Both the position numbers and the translations under genes were made by a program. Shown one piece after another: positions 1-9,489 of a stretch of DNA of 64,000 nt. The stretch spans positions 6,882,001-6,946,000 of the forward strand of contig CAVUHL010000003.1 of assembly GCA_963741305.1 (NCBI GenBank), in the 5' to 3' direction. Source of the DNA: DATMER01 sp963741305. Its GTDB lineage: Bacteria > Acidobacteriota > Thermoanaerobaculia > Multivoradales > UBA5704. The notes below the pieces were generated by a model. It did no database searches and was not told the origin of the DNA. It saw only the letters and a list, made by a program, of their open reading frames with translations. Each line of letters starts with the position of its first letter. Positions within the stretch are counted from its first letter, which is position 1.

Positions 1-1581
1 CTCGGCCGCCGACATGAACGCAGAGGGCTCGATCACCGTGCCGTTCGCATCGAGCAGGCGCAGCAGGACTTCGCAGAGCAGCTCGCGGCCGGTGTGCTCC
101 GTCCCGATCGGCTGGATGAGCTGGTAGAAGAGGCGGAAGCGCTTCTCTTCCAAAGCGCGCTGGATGCGGTGGATCCACTGCATCTCGCCGTAGCGCTCGG
201 CCACCAGGGTGTCATCGGCCTCGTACTCGTGCACCCGGTTGCGTCCGCTGTCCTTGGCCACGTACAGGGCGGAATCGGCGGCGCTCATGATCTGCGCGAG
301 GTCGCCGCTGTCGTTGTTCATGGACACGAAGCCGATGCTCACTCCGACCTCGAAGAGCTGGTCCTTCCAGGAGAAGCGGAATTCGCGCACGGTGCGGCGC
401 AGCTCCTCGGCGATCTCCCGCGCCTGATCGATCGGACAATCCTCCAGGAGGACGCCGAACTCGTCGCCGCCGAGGCGGGCGAGGGTGTCGCTGCGCCGCA
501 CCCGGGAGCGCAGGAGCGCAGTGATCTGCTTGAGCATCTCATCGCCCACGAGATGGCCGCAGGTGTCGTTGATGATCTTGAACTCGTCGAGGTCCAGATA
601 GAGGAGGACGTGGTGGCGCTGCTCGGCGCGCGAGGTGCGGACGGCCCGCTTGAGCCGCGCCTCGAATTCCCGGCGGTTGATCAGCCCGGTGAGCGCGTCA
701 TGGCTCGCCAGGTAGATCATCTCCCGTTCCATGCCGCGGAGCTGCGTCACGTCCTTGAAGACCAGGACGGCGCCGAGGAGGACATTGCCCCGGCGGTCGC
801 GGATGGGCGCGGCGGTATCGCGCACCGAGTACTCCTTGCCGTCGCCGCTCAGGAGCAGCGCGTGCCCCGGCGACTCCACGACCTTGCCCTCGGCGAGGCA
901 GCGCTCGAGCGGATCGAGCAGCGGCAGGCGGGTGGCCTCGTCCACGATCCGGAAGACCTCCGAGACCGGCTGGCCGAGGGCGCGCTCGGACGGCCAGCCG
1001 GTGAGCCTCTCGGCGACGGGGTTCATGTAGTCGATCCTGCCCTCGGCATCGGCGCGGATGACGCCGTCGCCGATGGAGGCCAGGGTGACCAGGGCGCGCT
1101 CCTTCTCCCGGTGGAGGGCCTCTTCGACCTGCTTGCGCTCGGTGATGTCGAATGCCATGCAGACGGTGCCCACGATCCGGTCCACGGGCTCGCGCAGCGG
1201 CTCGACCCGGCTGTGGAAGAGCCGGCCCTGGACTTCCTGCTCGAAGTCGACGGCTTCCCCGGAGAGCGCCAGCAGGTGGGCGCGGATCGGGGGGAAGCTC
1301 AGGTCGCGGGTGCCGTAGTGCTCGAAGAGGTTGCGGCCGGCAAGCCGGCCCGAGTCGAGGCCGAGCGAGGCCAGGGCGGCGCCGAGGGCCGAGGTGAACC
1401 GGAGCTCCCGGTCGGTAGTCCAGACCAGGGCAGGGATCTGGTCCAGGACGCGGAGGCGGGGATCCGGGACCTCCCGCGGCGGGATCGAGATCCTGCGGTC
1501 CAGCGAGTCCTGCTCACGCAGCTTGGCCTCCTCCTTGGCGGAGGCCGCAGAAAGGACTCGGACCGATGAACGTTCACCCAT
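1..1581 (-). CDS. PAS-PAS-GGDEF-EAL cyclic-di-GMP protein (3' end outside window)
   Basis: The reading frame opens at an ATG at 1581 and stays open to the left edge, so the C-terminus is missing. Two PAS-type sensor regions (about residues 40-150 and 165-290) are followed by a GGDEF diguanylate cyclase domain with an intact LARLGGDEFGVLLED motif near residue 368. An EAL phosphodiesterase domain begins near residue 457 and its first catalytic motif reads CEVLLR. The protein is expected to make and/or break down cyclic-di-GMP in the cytoplasm in response to a signal bound by the PAS domains. It is closely similar to the next upstream gene on the same strand, 45 nt away, so the two look like a tandem duplication. 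The net enzymatic direction cannot be told from sequence. Confidence 0.9.
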   Translation of the reverse strand, partial: MGERSSVRVLSAASAKEEAKLREQDSLDRRISIPPREVPDPRLRVLDQIPALVWTTDRELRFTSALGAALASLGLDSGRLAGRNLFEHYGTRDLSFPPIRAHLLALSGEAVDFEQEVQGRLFHSRVEPLREPVDRIVGTVCMAFDITERKQVEEALHREKERALVTLASIGDGVIRADAEGRIDYMNPVAERLTGWPSERALGQPVSEVFRIVDEATRLPLLDPLERCLAEGKVVESPGHALLLSGDGKEYSVRDTAAPIRDRRGNVLLGAVLVFKDVTQLRGMEREMIYLASHDALTGLINRREFEARLKRAVRTSRAEQRHHVLLYLDLDEFKIINDTCGHLVGDEMLKQITALLRSRVRRSDTLARLGGDEFGVLLEDCPIDQAREIAEELRRTVREFRFSWKDQLFEVGVSIGFVSMNNDSGDLAQIMSAADSALYVAKDSGRNRVHEYEADDTLVAERYGEMQWIHRIQRALEEKRFRLFYQLIQPIGTEHTGRELLCEVLLRLLDANGTVIEPSAFMSAAE

Positions 1582-1626
1582 AGAAGCACTACCCCCGATG
1601 ACATCGGGAGATAGCAAAAACCGCGC

Positions 1627-3849
1627 CTAACCCAGGGGTTCGGGGTGAGAGAGGCCATAACCCTGGACATAGTGGACCCCGATCTCCTTCAGGGCCTCCA
1701 GGGTGGCGCGGTTCTCCACGGACTCGGCGATCGTCCGCAGGCCCATGACCTGGCCGATCTGGTGGATCGACTCCACCAGCGCCCGCTGCACCGGGTTGCT
1801 CACCATGTCGCGCACGAAGGCGCCGTCGATCTTCAGGAAGTCGACCGGCAGGTTTTTCAGGTAGGCAAAGGAGGAGAGGCCGCTGCCGAAGTCGTCGAGC
1901 ACGAAGCGGCAGCCGAACTTCTTGAGCACCTCGATGAAGCGCATGGCCTGAGTGAGGTTGCTCACCGCGGCCGTCTCCGTGATCTCGAAGCAGATCCGGG
2001 TCGGCTCTACGCTGGTCAGCTCCATCTCCTCCAGGACGTACTCCAGGAAGTACTCGTCGCCGATCGACTGCCCCGAGAGGTTGATCGCGAAGCAGGTTTC
2101 GTCGCCATGGGAGAGGGTGCGGCAGGCGAGCGCGACGAAGGCGGCGTGGACGACCCAGCGGTCGATCGAGGCGATCAGGTGATAGCGCTCGGCCGCGGGG
2201 ATGAAGGCGCCGGGGGTGGCGATCCGCCCCTCCTCGTCGACCATGCGGATGAAGATCTCGCACAGCGGCGGCTCGTCGCCGAGGTTGTGCAGCGGATGGA
2301 TGCTCTGCTGGTAGAGGAAGAAGCGGTGCTCGGCGAACGCCTTGTGGATGCGGTGGATCCACTGCATCTCGCCGTAGCGCTCGGCCAGGGCGCTGTCGTC
2401 CGGCTGGTACTCGTGCATGCGGTTCCTACCGCCCTCCTTGGCAACGTAGCAGGCGGCATCGGCGGCGGAGAGCACCTGGGCCATGTCCAGGCTCTCGCCG
2501 GTGATCGGGACGAGGCCTATGCTGACCCCGATCTCGAAGATCCTTTCCAGCCAGGCGAAGCGGAAGCGCTTGACCTCGGTGCGCAGGGAGTCGCCGACGA
2601 TGCGGGCACCCTCCAGGGCCGTGTCCTCCAGGATCACGCCGAACTCGTCGCCGCCCAGGCGGGCGAGCGTGTCGGTCTTGCGCAGCCGGGAGCGGAGGAG
2701 CCCCGTGACCTGCTTGAGCATCTCGTCCCCGGCCAGGTGGCCGCAGGTGTCGTTGACCACCTTGAACTCGTCGAGGTCGAGGTAGAACAGGGCGTGCAGG
2801 CGCGCCTCGTCGCGGGCGGTGGCGAGGCAGTGCTGGAGCCGCTTCTCGAACTCGCGCCGGTTGATGAGCCCGGTCAGGGGATCGTGCCGGGCGAGGTAGA
2901 TCATCTCCCGCTCCATGCCGCGGAGCTGGGTGACGTCCTTGAAGACCAGGACGCAGCCGGCGATCCTGCCCAGGAGGTCGCGGATGGGAGCGGCTGACTC
3001 GCGGATGGCCACGTCCCGCCCCGCCGAAAGATCGCGGGCATCCCGCCCCTCCCGGCGGGTGAGAAGGGAGTAGCCGGGCAGCTCGACGAAGTCCTCTTCC
3101 TTCAGGCAGCGCTCCACCGGGTTCGGCAGTGGCTTGCCCGTGTTCTCGTCGATGACGCTGAAGACCAGGCCTACGGGCTGGCCGCAGGCTTCGGCGGAGC
3201 TCCAGCCGGTCAGCCGCTCCGCGACCGGGTTCAGGTAGTCGACGATGCCGGTGGCGTCCGTGCGGATGACGCCGTCGCCGATCGAGGCCAGGGTGATCTG
3301 CGCGAGCTCCTTCTCCTTGGCCAGGGCCTCGACCATGGCGCGCAGCCGCTCCTCGCTCTCGCTGGCCGCCTGCTGCGCCTTTTCCAGGCGGGCGTTGGCC
3401 TCGCGGAGGCTCTCCACGGCGAGCTTGCGCTCGGTGACGTCCACCGCCGTGACCATGGCGGCAGTACCGATACCCCCGAGGTCATCCAGCTCGATCATGA
3501 CGGAGGTGGCGTCGATCCAGCGTGCCTGGCCGTCCTTGGTCAGGATCTTGAACTCGTAGCGCGTGGGCAGCGGCTCGCCGCGGAGCCGCCCCTGGACCCG
3601 CTCGCGGATCAGGGCCTGGTGGTCGGGATGGGCCAGGAACCAGGGAGGCTGCCCCAGGATCTCCTCGGCCGTGTACCCCGTGAGCTCCTCCGTGGCCGGG
3701 TTCACATAGAGCACCTGGTCCGAGTAGACGAAGACCGCGGTCGAGGTGGTTTCGGCGAGCGCACGGAACCACGGGTCGCTGTTACGCGGCGTGGGTTCGG
3801 TAGAAGAGCGGAAGGGGTAGATCATCCGTCCAGGGTTGCGAGCAAGCAA
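1627..3849 (-). CDS. PAS-PAS-GGDEF-EAL cyclic-di-GMP protein
   Basis: A complete 740-residue protein. Two PAS domains (about 25-150 and 185-300) are joined by a short coiled-coil-like stretch, then a GGDEF domain (LARLGGDEFGVILED near residue 395) and an EAL domain. EAL residues are mostly present: the first motif is CEIFIR rather than EALLR, followed by NLSGQ, FEITET, LDDFGSG, LKIDGAF and VQGYGLSHP. Both diguanylate cyclase and phosphodiesterase activity are therefore possible. There is no signal peptide or clear membrane segment, so it is predicted to be cytosolic. A second ATG (MIYPFRSS) lies eight codons in and could be the true start. It is a paralogue of the gene downstream at 1-1581. 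Confidence 0.92.
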   Translation of the reverse strand: MLARNPGRMIYPFRSSTEPTPRNSDPWFRALAETTSTAVFVYSDQVLYVNPATEELTGYTAEEILGQPPWFLAHPDHQALIRERVQGRLRGEPLPTRYEFKILTKDGQARWIDATSVMIELDDLGGIGTAAMVTAVDVTERKLAVESLREANARLEKAQQAASESEERLRAMVEALAKEKELAQITLASIGDGVIRTDATGIVDYLNPVAERLTGWSSAEACGQPVGLVFSVIDENTGKPLPNPVERCLKEEDFVELPGYSLLTRREGRDARDLSAGRDVAIRESAAPIRDLLGRIAGCVLVFKDVTQLRGMEREMIYLARHDPLTGLINRREFEKRLQHCLATARDEARLHALFYLDLDEFKVVNDTCGHLAGDEMLKQVTGLLRSRLRKTDTLARLGGDEFGVILEDTALEGARIVGDSLRTEVKRFRFAWLERIFEIGVSIGLVPITGESLDMAQVLSAADAACYVAKEGGRNRMHEYQPDDSALAERYGEMQWIHRIHKAFAEHRFFLYQQSIHPLHNLGDEPPLCEIFIRMVDEEGRIATPGAFIPAAERYHLIASIDRWVVHAAFVALACRTLSHGDETCFAINLSGQSIGDEYFLEYVLEEMELTSVEPTRICFEITETAAVSNLTQAMRFIEVLKKFGCRFVLDDFGSGLSSFAYLKNLPVDFLKIDGAFVRDMVSNPVQRALVESIHQIGQVMGLRTIAESVENRATLEALKEIGVHYVQGYGLSHPEPLG

Positions 3850-3933
3850 GAACTGATTTTTAGGATAGCGGCGCGGGGCCGTTGGCGCAAGCGAGGTGCG
3901 TCGTGGGGCGATAAGTCGCGAAGTGGGGAAACG

Positions 3934-5478
3934 TCAGTCCCGCAAAGCCGGGGCCAGCAGCGCGGCCCATGCGGGATCGCTCGGATCGGAGCCGCGCTCG
4001 CGCTCCGCCAGGGCCATCATCTCCTTGAGGCCGCCGCGGAAGTTCCAGGCGCGGAAGCCCGCCTGCTGCATCTTCTCGGCGAGGTGGGCGCTCTTGAGCC
4101 CCACCTCGCAGACCAGGACGTAGCCACGGTCGCGTCCGAAAGAGGGCCAGCTCTCCAGCGCATGCTGGAAGTCGAGGTGGACGGCCCCGGGGTAGTGCCA
4201 GGCCTTGAAGGCCGGCTTGGAGCGCAGGTCGAGGACGGTCGCGTCCTCGGGGATGTGGCCGGTCTCCAGCCCCGCGGGGCCGAGGGTGGACTCGTCGAGG
4301 CTGCGCAGGTCGAAAACCTTGCGCTCCTCGACCAGCTCCTCCAGGCGGCCGGGCGTCATGGACGCCTCGCCGCGGAGGACTTCGGCGAGCGAGGCCCGGG
4401 TGGCCGGCCGCTTGGGCAGGAGGTCGCAGTACTCCCCCACGGCCGCCGACAGGTCGAAGACCCCGGTCTTCCGCGCCACCATGAGGATCTCGTCCTTGTT
4501 GAAGCCGACGAGCGGGCGGAGCACGGGCATCGAGGGCGACACGGCGTGGTTGATGACCGCCAGGTTCTGCAGGGTCTGGGACGAGACCTGGCCCATGGCC
4601 TCGCCGGTGACCAGCCCCAGGCGGCGGGTGTCGCGGGCGACGAGCTCGCCGGCGCGGAGCATCAGGCGTTTGAGGACGATCTGCCAGTTGCGCGGGTGGT
4701 TCTTCGCCTGCAGCTCCTCGATCAGGGGCTGGAAGTCGACCTCGAAGAGGTGCGGCCTGGTGCCATAGCTCCAGTGCTCGGCGATGACCTTCATGACCTT
4801 GAGCACGCCCATCCGGTGGGCGGCGCCGCCCAGGTTGCAGAACAGGTAGTCGAGCCGGACGCCGCGCTTGAGCATCAGCCAGCTCGCCACGGCGGAGTCG
4901 AAGCCGCCGGAGACGAGGGAGAGCGCCTTGCCCTCGACCCCGATCGGCAGGCCGCCGTGCCCGCGGAGCTTGTCGTGGAAGTAGTGGGCCTGCCCGGGCT
5001 CCAGCTCGACGTGGGCGGTCACATCCGGCTCGCGGAGGTTGACCCTGGCATCCGGAGCGTGCTCGAGCAGCGCCGAGCCGAGGGCGGCCTCGACCACCTG
5101 GGAGTCGAAGGGCAGGAGCTCGCGCCCGCCCCGCCGGTTGCCCCGGACCGCGAAGCTGCGTCCGCGGACCCCCTCGCCGAAGACCTCGACGCCCGAGCGC
5201 ACGACGTCCTCCAGGGTCTCCCACGGCCGGCGCTCCACCAGGGAGACCGACTGGATGCCGAAGACCCGCGGCAATACTTCCATGGCGGCGGTACTGGCGA
5301 TGCTGGGCGTCTCCAGGTAGAAGCGGCTCCACGTGGTCTGGAGCTTGTGGGGGATGCCGTGGGCTTTGAGTGCGTCCTGGACGTTGTGCGCGAGGCGGCG
5401 CTGGAAGCGGATCCGGGTGTTCCGCGCCTTGGTATAGAAGTCGCCGGCGAGCCGGAGGATCAGGAAATGGTCGGACAT
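3934..5478 (-). CDS. thiI: tRNA 4-thiouridine synthetase ThiI with rhodanese domain
   Basis: The 514-residue protein has the ThiI layout: an N-terminal ferredoxin-like/THUMP region, a PP-loop ATP-pyrophosphatase with SGGFDS at residues 190-195, and a C-terminal rhodanese domain with Cys457 in VLVCEVGLKSAH. This long form adenylates U8 of tRNA and transfers sulfur from the rhodanese cysteine to make 4-thiouridine; in some bacteria it also supplies sulfur for thiamine. The enzyme is cytosolic. Its start codon lies only 6 nt from a 21-nt repeat array that fills the whole upstream intergenic region. It lies just upstream of the PAS-GGDEF-EAL genes on the same strand. Confidence 0.95.
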   Translation of the reverse strand: MSDHFLILRLAGDFYTKARNTRIRFQRRLAHNVQDALKAHGIPHKLQTTWSRFYLETPSIASTAAMEVLPRVFGIQSVSLVERRPWETLEDVVRSGVEVFGEGVRGRSFAVRGNRRGGRELLPFDSQVVEAALGSALLEHAPDARVNLREPDVTAHVELEPGQAHYFHDKLRGHGGLPIGVEGKALSLVSGGFDSAVASWLMLKRGVRLDYLFCNLGGAAHRMGVLKVMKVIAEHWSYGTRPHLFEVDFQPLIEELQAKNHPRNWQIVLKRLMLRAGELVARDTRRLGLVTGEAMGQVSSQTLQNLAVINHAVSPSMPVLRPLVGFNKDEILMVARKTGVFDLSAAVGEYCDLLPKRPATRASLAEVLRGEASMTPGRLEELVEERKVFDLRSLDESTLGPAGLETGHIPEDATVLDLRSKPAFKAWHYPGAVHLDFQHALESWPSFGRDRGYVLVCEVGLKSAHLAEKMQQAGFRAWNFRGGLKEMMALAERERGSDPSDPAWAALLAPALRD

Positions 5479-5483
5479 CAGGA

Positions 5484-5756
5484 AGCGATTGTAGCTTGGC
5501 GCGGAGCGGCCGCGGCTTCAGGCCCGGAGGATGTCGCTAGAAGCCTAGCCGTCGCGGCTCGAAGCCTAGCCGCCGTGGCTTGGCGTGAAGCGGCCGTGGC
5601 TTCTCCTCGAGCGGTCATGGCTCGAGCCTGAGCGACCATGGCTTGGCCCTAAGCGGTTGTTGCTCAAGTCTGAGCCGCCGTCGCTCGAGCCGAAGCCACC
5701 GTCGCTTCTCCGTTAGCAGCCACGGCCGCTCGGCTAGCCGTTACGGCCCTTCGGGC
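5484..5756. repeat. 21-nt period degenerate tandem array A
   Basis: About thirteen 21-nt units lie in perfect register (unit starts at 5484, 5505, 5526 and so on to 5736). Units vary but share a core such as AGCCGCCGTGGCT or AGCGGCCGTGGCT, which has dyad symmetry AGCC/GGCT. No insertion or deletion breaks the period. The array occupies the complete gap between the stop codon at 5741-5743 and the thiI start at 5478. Units contain stop codons in several frames, so a protein-coding role is unlikely. It is not a CRISPR because there are no distinct spacers. Confidence 0.85.
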
Positions 5757-6205
5757 GTCCGGAGCTCCTTGGCGTGCCTGGCGACCTTCTCCCTGACCCC
5801 CTTGGCGTACTGCACGTCATGAACCTCCAGCTGGGTCGGCTTGCCATTCCTGCCGGCTGGGCCCGGGCCATAGCCCACCGTCTTGAACCAGCCCGGATCC
5901 TCCGTTGCAATGGTCTCGAGGTCCTCCTCAGGGCTGGTCGAATGGACGGCCGTGCCCGGGTAAGGCAGGATGTCTCCCTCCTTCGGCTGTCCGTAGCGCT
6001 GGCAGACGAGCTTGTTCCACTGCGCCCGCTGCGCCCGCGCCGGCGTCCCGTAGGGGTTGCCGAGGAATCCCCACGGGTCGGCGGCCGTGTCGATGTAGGT
6101 CAGTTGACCCGGGTTCGCCAGGTTTTTGGTGTTGGTCAGGGTTTTCAGGGGCAGGACGAACCCAACTCCGGGCAGCGCCTTGCCGGGTACGTTCGTTGTG
6201 GCCAT
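5741..6205 (-). CDS. hypothetical protein
   Basis: A 154-residue protein of unknown function. The ATG at 6205 (MATTNVPGKALPG) is preferred because AAAGGAG sits 6-7 nt upstream; an in-frame GTG seven codons earlier is possible but overlaps that ribosome binding site. The protein lacks a signal peptide and membrane segments, is rich in Pro, Gly and Thr, and contains single Trp- and Tyr-rich patches (DPWGFLGNPYG). No domain is recognised. Its last codons run into the 21-nt repeat array. Confidence 0.6.
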   Translation of the reverse strand: MATTNVPGKALPGVGFVLPLKTLTNTKNLANPGQLTYIDTAADPWGFLGNPYGTPARAQRAQWNKLVCQRYGQPKEGDILPYPGTAVHSTSPEEDLETIATEDPGWFKTVGYGPGPAGRNGKPTQLEVHDVQYAKGVREKVARHAKELRTPEGP

Positions 6206-6308
6206 CTCGGTCTCCTTTCTCCTCACTCCTGCGGTATCGCCGGGGAGGTGCTCATCGGCTAGCTGCCGCGAGAGGCCCGGCTATCTCACCGGAAAGGAGA
6301 TCCGAGGC

Positions 6309-9104
6309 TCACGGCCGCCAGACCGTGACCGCCCACCACCGCGTCTCGTCCTCCAGCTCCAAGGAGGGGTCCTCCAGAATCCACGCCACCCCGAGCCGGA
6401 CGTCCAGGGCGGGCACACGGCCCAGGGGGATGGGGGCGATGGACCAGCGGAGCTCCATTCCGGCCAGGGAGAGCCAGCCGCCCTTGTCTTCGGACCAGAG
6501 CCGGTGGCGCTCGAAGAACAGCGGGGCGGGAAGGAAGCCGAGGTCCAGCTCGGCCCTCTGGCCTTCGTGTTCCTCCCCGGACAGGGCCCCCGCGGGCAGC
6601 GCCGGCACGAAGGCACGGCCGGAGAGGGCGCTCTCGGGCAGAAGGCTCGTCTCCGCTCCCCCGAGTTGGAAGAGGTCGAAGGCGTGCCGGACGTCCGAGG
6701 AGGTGCCGCGGCTCCAGCTCAGGGAGAGCCGCGAGCCGTCGTGGCCGAGGCCCAGGCGGATACGGCCGGTGGAGCGGGACCATCCGTCGCCGTCCGTGTT
6801 GCCGGATTCATGGCCCGCGGCGATTCCGGTCTCCAGCCGCCAGGAGCCCCAGCGGCGGAAGAGAGCGGTTCCAGCGGAGAGCGAAGCGATCTCCTGGTCG
6901 AGGGACTCCACTTCACCGAAGAGGGCTCGGCCGTCGAGGCGGAGCGCGCCGCCGCTCCACCGCCGGTCCCAGCGTGTGGAGACCTCGGCGCCGCGGCGGT
7001 CGAGATCGAGATCCTCGGCCTGGAAGAGATGGAAGCCGACCTCGACCGGCCAGCCCCTCCAGGCCGCGGCCAGCGCTCCCCCCTCGGCCCCGTCGCTCCC
7101 GGCGCTCCCGGAAATCGCGCCGAGCAGAAGCCAGTCCAGCCGTCCGACCACGTCGCCGCCCCGCACCCCCAGCTCGAAGCTGCCCCCTGAGGACGAGGCG
7201 CTGCCGCCGATCAGCGGGAGCAGCTCCTGCCGTCCGAAGCCGTATGGGCGGTCCTCCGACACCTCGGTGGTGGCGAAAGGCTCGGGCGGCGCCGGGTCCA
7301 GGGGACGGATGACAGGGGCCAGCTCGGCAGGAAGATCCGGAAGGGCGGCAGCCCGGCCGAGGTCGATCCGGCGGAGGTCCAGACCGTCCGGCTCCAAGGA
7401 AAGGTAGAAGAGGCCGTCCGGAGAGGGAGCCGGGGCGAAGGCGGCGCCAGCGGTGCGGGTGACGGGGCCGGGCTCTCCGCCATCCAGAGGGAAAGCCCAG
7501 ACGTCGATGAAGCCGCGGTCGCCCACGACGGCATAGACGGTGTCCTGACCCCATGCCGGAGCCACCATGGTTCCGCCGCGGGGCGGGGCAAGGATCTTTT
7601 CCTCTCCGGAAGCCAGATCCCGGATGACCAGCCGCCAGGCGCCCTCCCGGTGACGGACGAAGGCGATCCGCGATCCATCGGGAGAGATCCGCGGCCGGTC
7701 ATAGACCTCCTCGACGGAGGGCGGCGTGACCTCCCGGACCTCGCCCGTGGCGAGGTCGGCCCGTACGAGCTGCGAGAAGCCGTGGCGGTGGCGGACGGCG
7801 ACGGCCCAGGTGCCATCCGGAGACGGGTCGGGGAAGCGCAGGTCCGCCTCGCGGGTAATCCGCCGGACCTCGTCGTTCTCAAGGGCCCAGAGGAAGAGGT
7901 CGGGATGGAGGAAGCCCTCGGGGTCCGGCTCGAAGCGCACGAAGAGGAGGGATTTGCCGTCCGGCATCCAGCGGGGCATGGTGGGCTCGACGCCGTCCCG
8001 GGCATGCAGGGTGTGGAGCGCCTCGCGGGGGAGCGGCCTGGTGCGCTCGGCGGGGACGTCCTCGGGATCGCGCTCCAGGATCTCCCTGCGGCGCTCCTCC
8101 CATTCCTTCTCTGCTTCCTCGTTCGGCTCGGTGGACCAGACGACGAGGCGGTCCGGCAGGTCACGGGACCCGAGGACGATCGCCAGGCGCTTGCCGTCGG
8201 GAGAGAGGGCTGGGTCGCCCACGTTCCAGGAGAGGTCCTGCCAAAGCTCGTCTTCCTGAACGGGAAGCAGGCGTTCGGCTTCGAGGGCCCGCCAGGTGAT
8301 CTCCGCGCGGAAGCGGTCGTAGAGGTCGGCGGGAGAGTCGCCGAAGACCCCTTCAAAGGCTTCGTCGAAGCTGCGGGTGTGGCGGGCGGTCATGCGCGCC
8401 CACAGGTTGCGGAGGCTGCCCGGACCGGCGCGCTCCTCCAGCCACTCCAGGTAGGCGGAGCCCAGGAGGTAGGCCATGCTCCCGCCGAGCCAGCTCCGGT
8501 CGTCCGCGGCGAGGCGTCCGTAGCTCGGCAGCTTGCCGGCCTGGGCCCAGCGGCGGAGGATGGCGGCGCGCAGGTCGCTGTTGGGCCGGCCCGAGGCGGT
8601 CAGCCGTCCCTCGACCAAAGTGGCGTACCCTTCCGTGACCCAGCGCGGAGAGCCGAGGACCAGGGGGCTTATCGGGACGAAGCGTGAGGCAAGCTGCCGC
8701 CAGGGGTTGCGCGACGGCCGCAGCAGGTGGACGAGATGGGCCTCCTCGTGAACCAGGAGCAGCTCGGCCCAGTCCGAGTAGTGGCCGATCGTGGACTCGG
8801 GTCCCGGCGGGCTGGTCCAGAGCACGAGCCGGGGCCAGCCGAGGATCGGGATCGCCATGCCGTTGGCGTCCGCGACCGGATCGGAGACCAGGACGTCGAC
8901 CCTCTCCCCGGGCGTGTACCCGATCTCGGCCGCCACCCGCTCGCGGATCGATTCGAGGCGCGCCGCCGACCGCCGTGCCCAGGCCTCGGACTCCGCCGGA
9001 TAGTGGACGCGGAAGTGGGGCGTCTCGATCGTGCGCCAGTCGGCCGAGGGGCTTTGGGCGAGGGCGGGGGCGGCGAGGAGGAGGGCGAGCAGAAGAAACC
9101 TCAC
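6309..9104 (-). CDS. secreted peptidase-MA-like / TolB-type beta-propeller protein
   Basis: The chosen start is a GTG at 9104, giving 931 residues with a clear signal peptide (VRFLLLALLLAAPALAQS); the frame is open further upstream but only through a palindromic repeat. Residues 118-122 form HEEAH, an HExxH zinc-peptidase motif, followed by WVTEGYATL with a possible third ligand near residue 158, as in gluzincins of the peptidase MA type. The middle (about 240-620) carries WD40-like/TolB repeats with LSPDGKRLA, PSPDGTWAV and ISPDGSRIAF. The C-terminal part is rich in alternating beta-strands ending in aromatic residues, which suggests an outer-membrane beta-barrel. Location is therefore periplasmic or outer membrane. 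The substrate is unknown. The start codon lies inside the left arm of the inverted-repeat element at 9099-9232. Confidence 0.8.
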   Translation of the reverse strand: MRFLLLALLLAAPALAQSPSADWRTIETPHFRVHYPAESEAWARRSAARLESIRERVAAEIGYTPGERVDVLVSDPVADANGMAIPILGWPRLVLWTSPPGPESTIGHYSDWAELLLVHEEAHLVHLLRPSRNPWRQLASRFVPISPLVLGSPRWVTEGYATLVEGRLTASGRPNSDLRAAILRRWAQAGKLPSYGRLAADDRSWLGGSMAYLLGSAYLEWLEERAGPGSLRNLWARMTARHTRSFDEAFEGVFGDSPADLYDRFRAEITWRALEAERLLPVQEDELWQDLSWNVGDPALSPDGKRLAIVLGSRDLPDRLVVWSTEPNEEAEKEWEERRREILERDPEDVPAERTRPLPREALHTLHARDGVEPTMPRWMPDGKSLLFVRFEPDPEGFLHPDLFLWALENDEVRRITREADLRFPDPSPDGTWAVAVRHRHGFSQLVRADLATGEVREVTPPSVEEVYDRPRISPDGSRIAFVRHREGAWRLVIRDLASGEEKILAPPRGGTMVAPAWGQDTVYAVVGDRGFIDVWAFPLDGGEPGPVTRTAGAAFAPAPSPDGLFYLSLEPDGLDLRRIDLGRAAALPDLPAELAPVIRPLDPAPPEPFATTEVSEDRPYGFGRQELLPLIGGSASSSGGSFELGVRGGDVVGRLDWLLLGAISGSAGSDGAEGGALAAAWRGWPVEVGFHLFQAEDLDLDRRGAEVSTRWDRRWSGGALRLDGRALFGEVESLDQEIASLSAGTALFRRWGSWRLETGIAAGHESGNTDGDGWSRSTGRIRLGLGHDGSRLSLSWSRGTSSDVRHAFDLFQLGGAETSLLPESALSGRAFVPALPAGALSGEEHEGQRAELDLGFLPAPLFFERHRLWSEDKGGWLSLAGMELRWSIAPIPLGRVPALDVRLGVAWILEDPSLELEDETRWWAVTVWRP

Positions 9105-9232
9105 CCCCTGTCCCCCTCTCCCGCGGGGGGGAGAGGGGGGACGTAGCTCAGGCCATCTTGCCTCCGTCAGGCACGACTGCTTCAGAAACGTTCCCCCTCT
9201 CCCGAGACGGGAGAGGGGGACAGGGGGTGAGG
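9099..9232. repeat. 134-bp element with 25-bp perfect terminal inverted repeats
   Basis: Bases 9099-9123 (CCTCACCCCCTGTCCCCCTC, then TCCCG) are the exact reverse complement of 9208-9232. Each end is itself part of a smaller C/T-G/A hairpin. The inside is about 84 bp with no ORF. The structure resembles a MITE or a pair of palindromic repeats placed head to head; no clear target duplication is visible. It separates the CDGSH gene from the peptidase gene and supplies the peptidase start codon. Confidence 0.8.
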
Positions 9233-9238
9233 TCTTTT

Positions 9239-9460
9239 TCACACCGCCTTCGGCGGCAGGTCCCGGGCCATGGGCTCGTCCTGAAAGCCGTGGTGCCTGT
9301 GGCTGCCGTCGCAAAACGGCTTGTTGGTGGACATCCCGCAGCGGCAGAGGGAAACCACCGTCCGCCCTCCCAGGCCGTAAGCCTTGCCCTCGAGATCGAC
9401 GATCTGGATGTCGTCCCCCTCCACGCGGAAGGGGCCATTCTTCATTACGGTAATCTTCAT
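9239..9460 (-). CDS. CDGSH iron-sulfur domain protein
   Basis: A 73-residue protein with the complete CDGSH signature, CRCGMSTNKPFCDGSH, whose three Cys and one His bind a redox-active [2Fe-2S] cluster as in the mitoNEET/MiNT family. The N-terminal half forms the small beta-rich cap typical of single-CDGSH bacterial proteins. It is cytosolic with no targeting signal. A ribosome binding site (GGAGAGCATC) precedes the ATG. Its stop codon lies just beside the inverted-repeat element at 9099-9232. A role in iron-sulfur or redox homeostasis is inferred from the family. Confidence 0.92.
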   Translation of the reverse strand: MKITVMKNGPFRVEGDDIQIVDLEGKAYGLGGRTVVSLCRCGMSTNKPFCDGSHRHHGFQDEPMARDLPPKAV

Positions 9461-9489
9461 GATGCTCTCCTCTCAAGGCGAGGAGTTTC

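Noticed and set aside
3619..5631. Long plus-strand frame over thiI
   Set aside because: It has no domain and is a shadow of the complete ThiI protein on the other strand.
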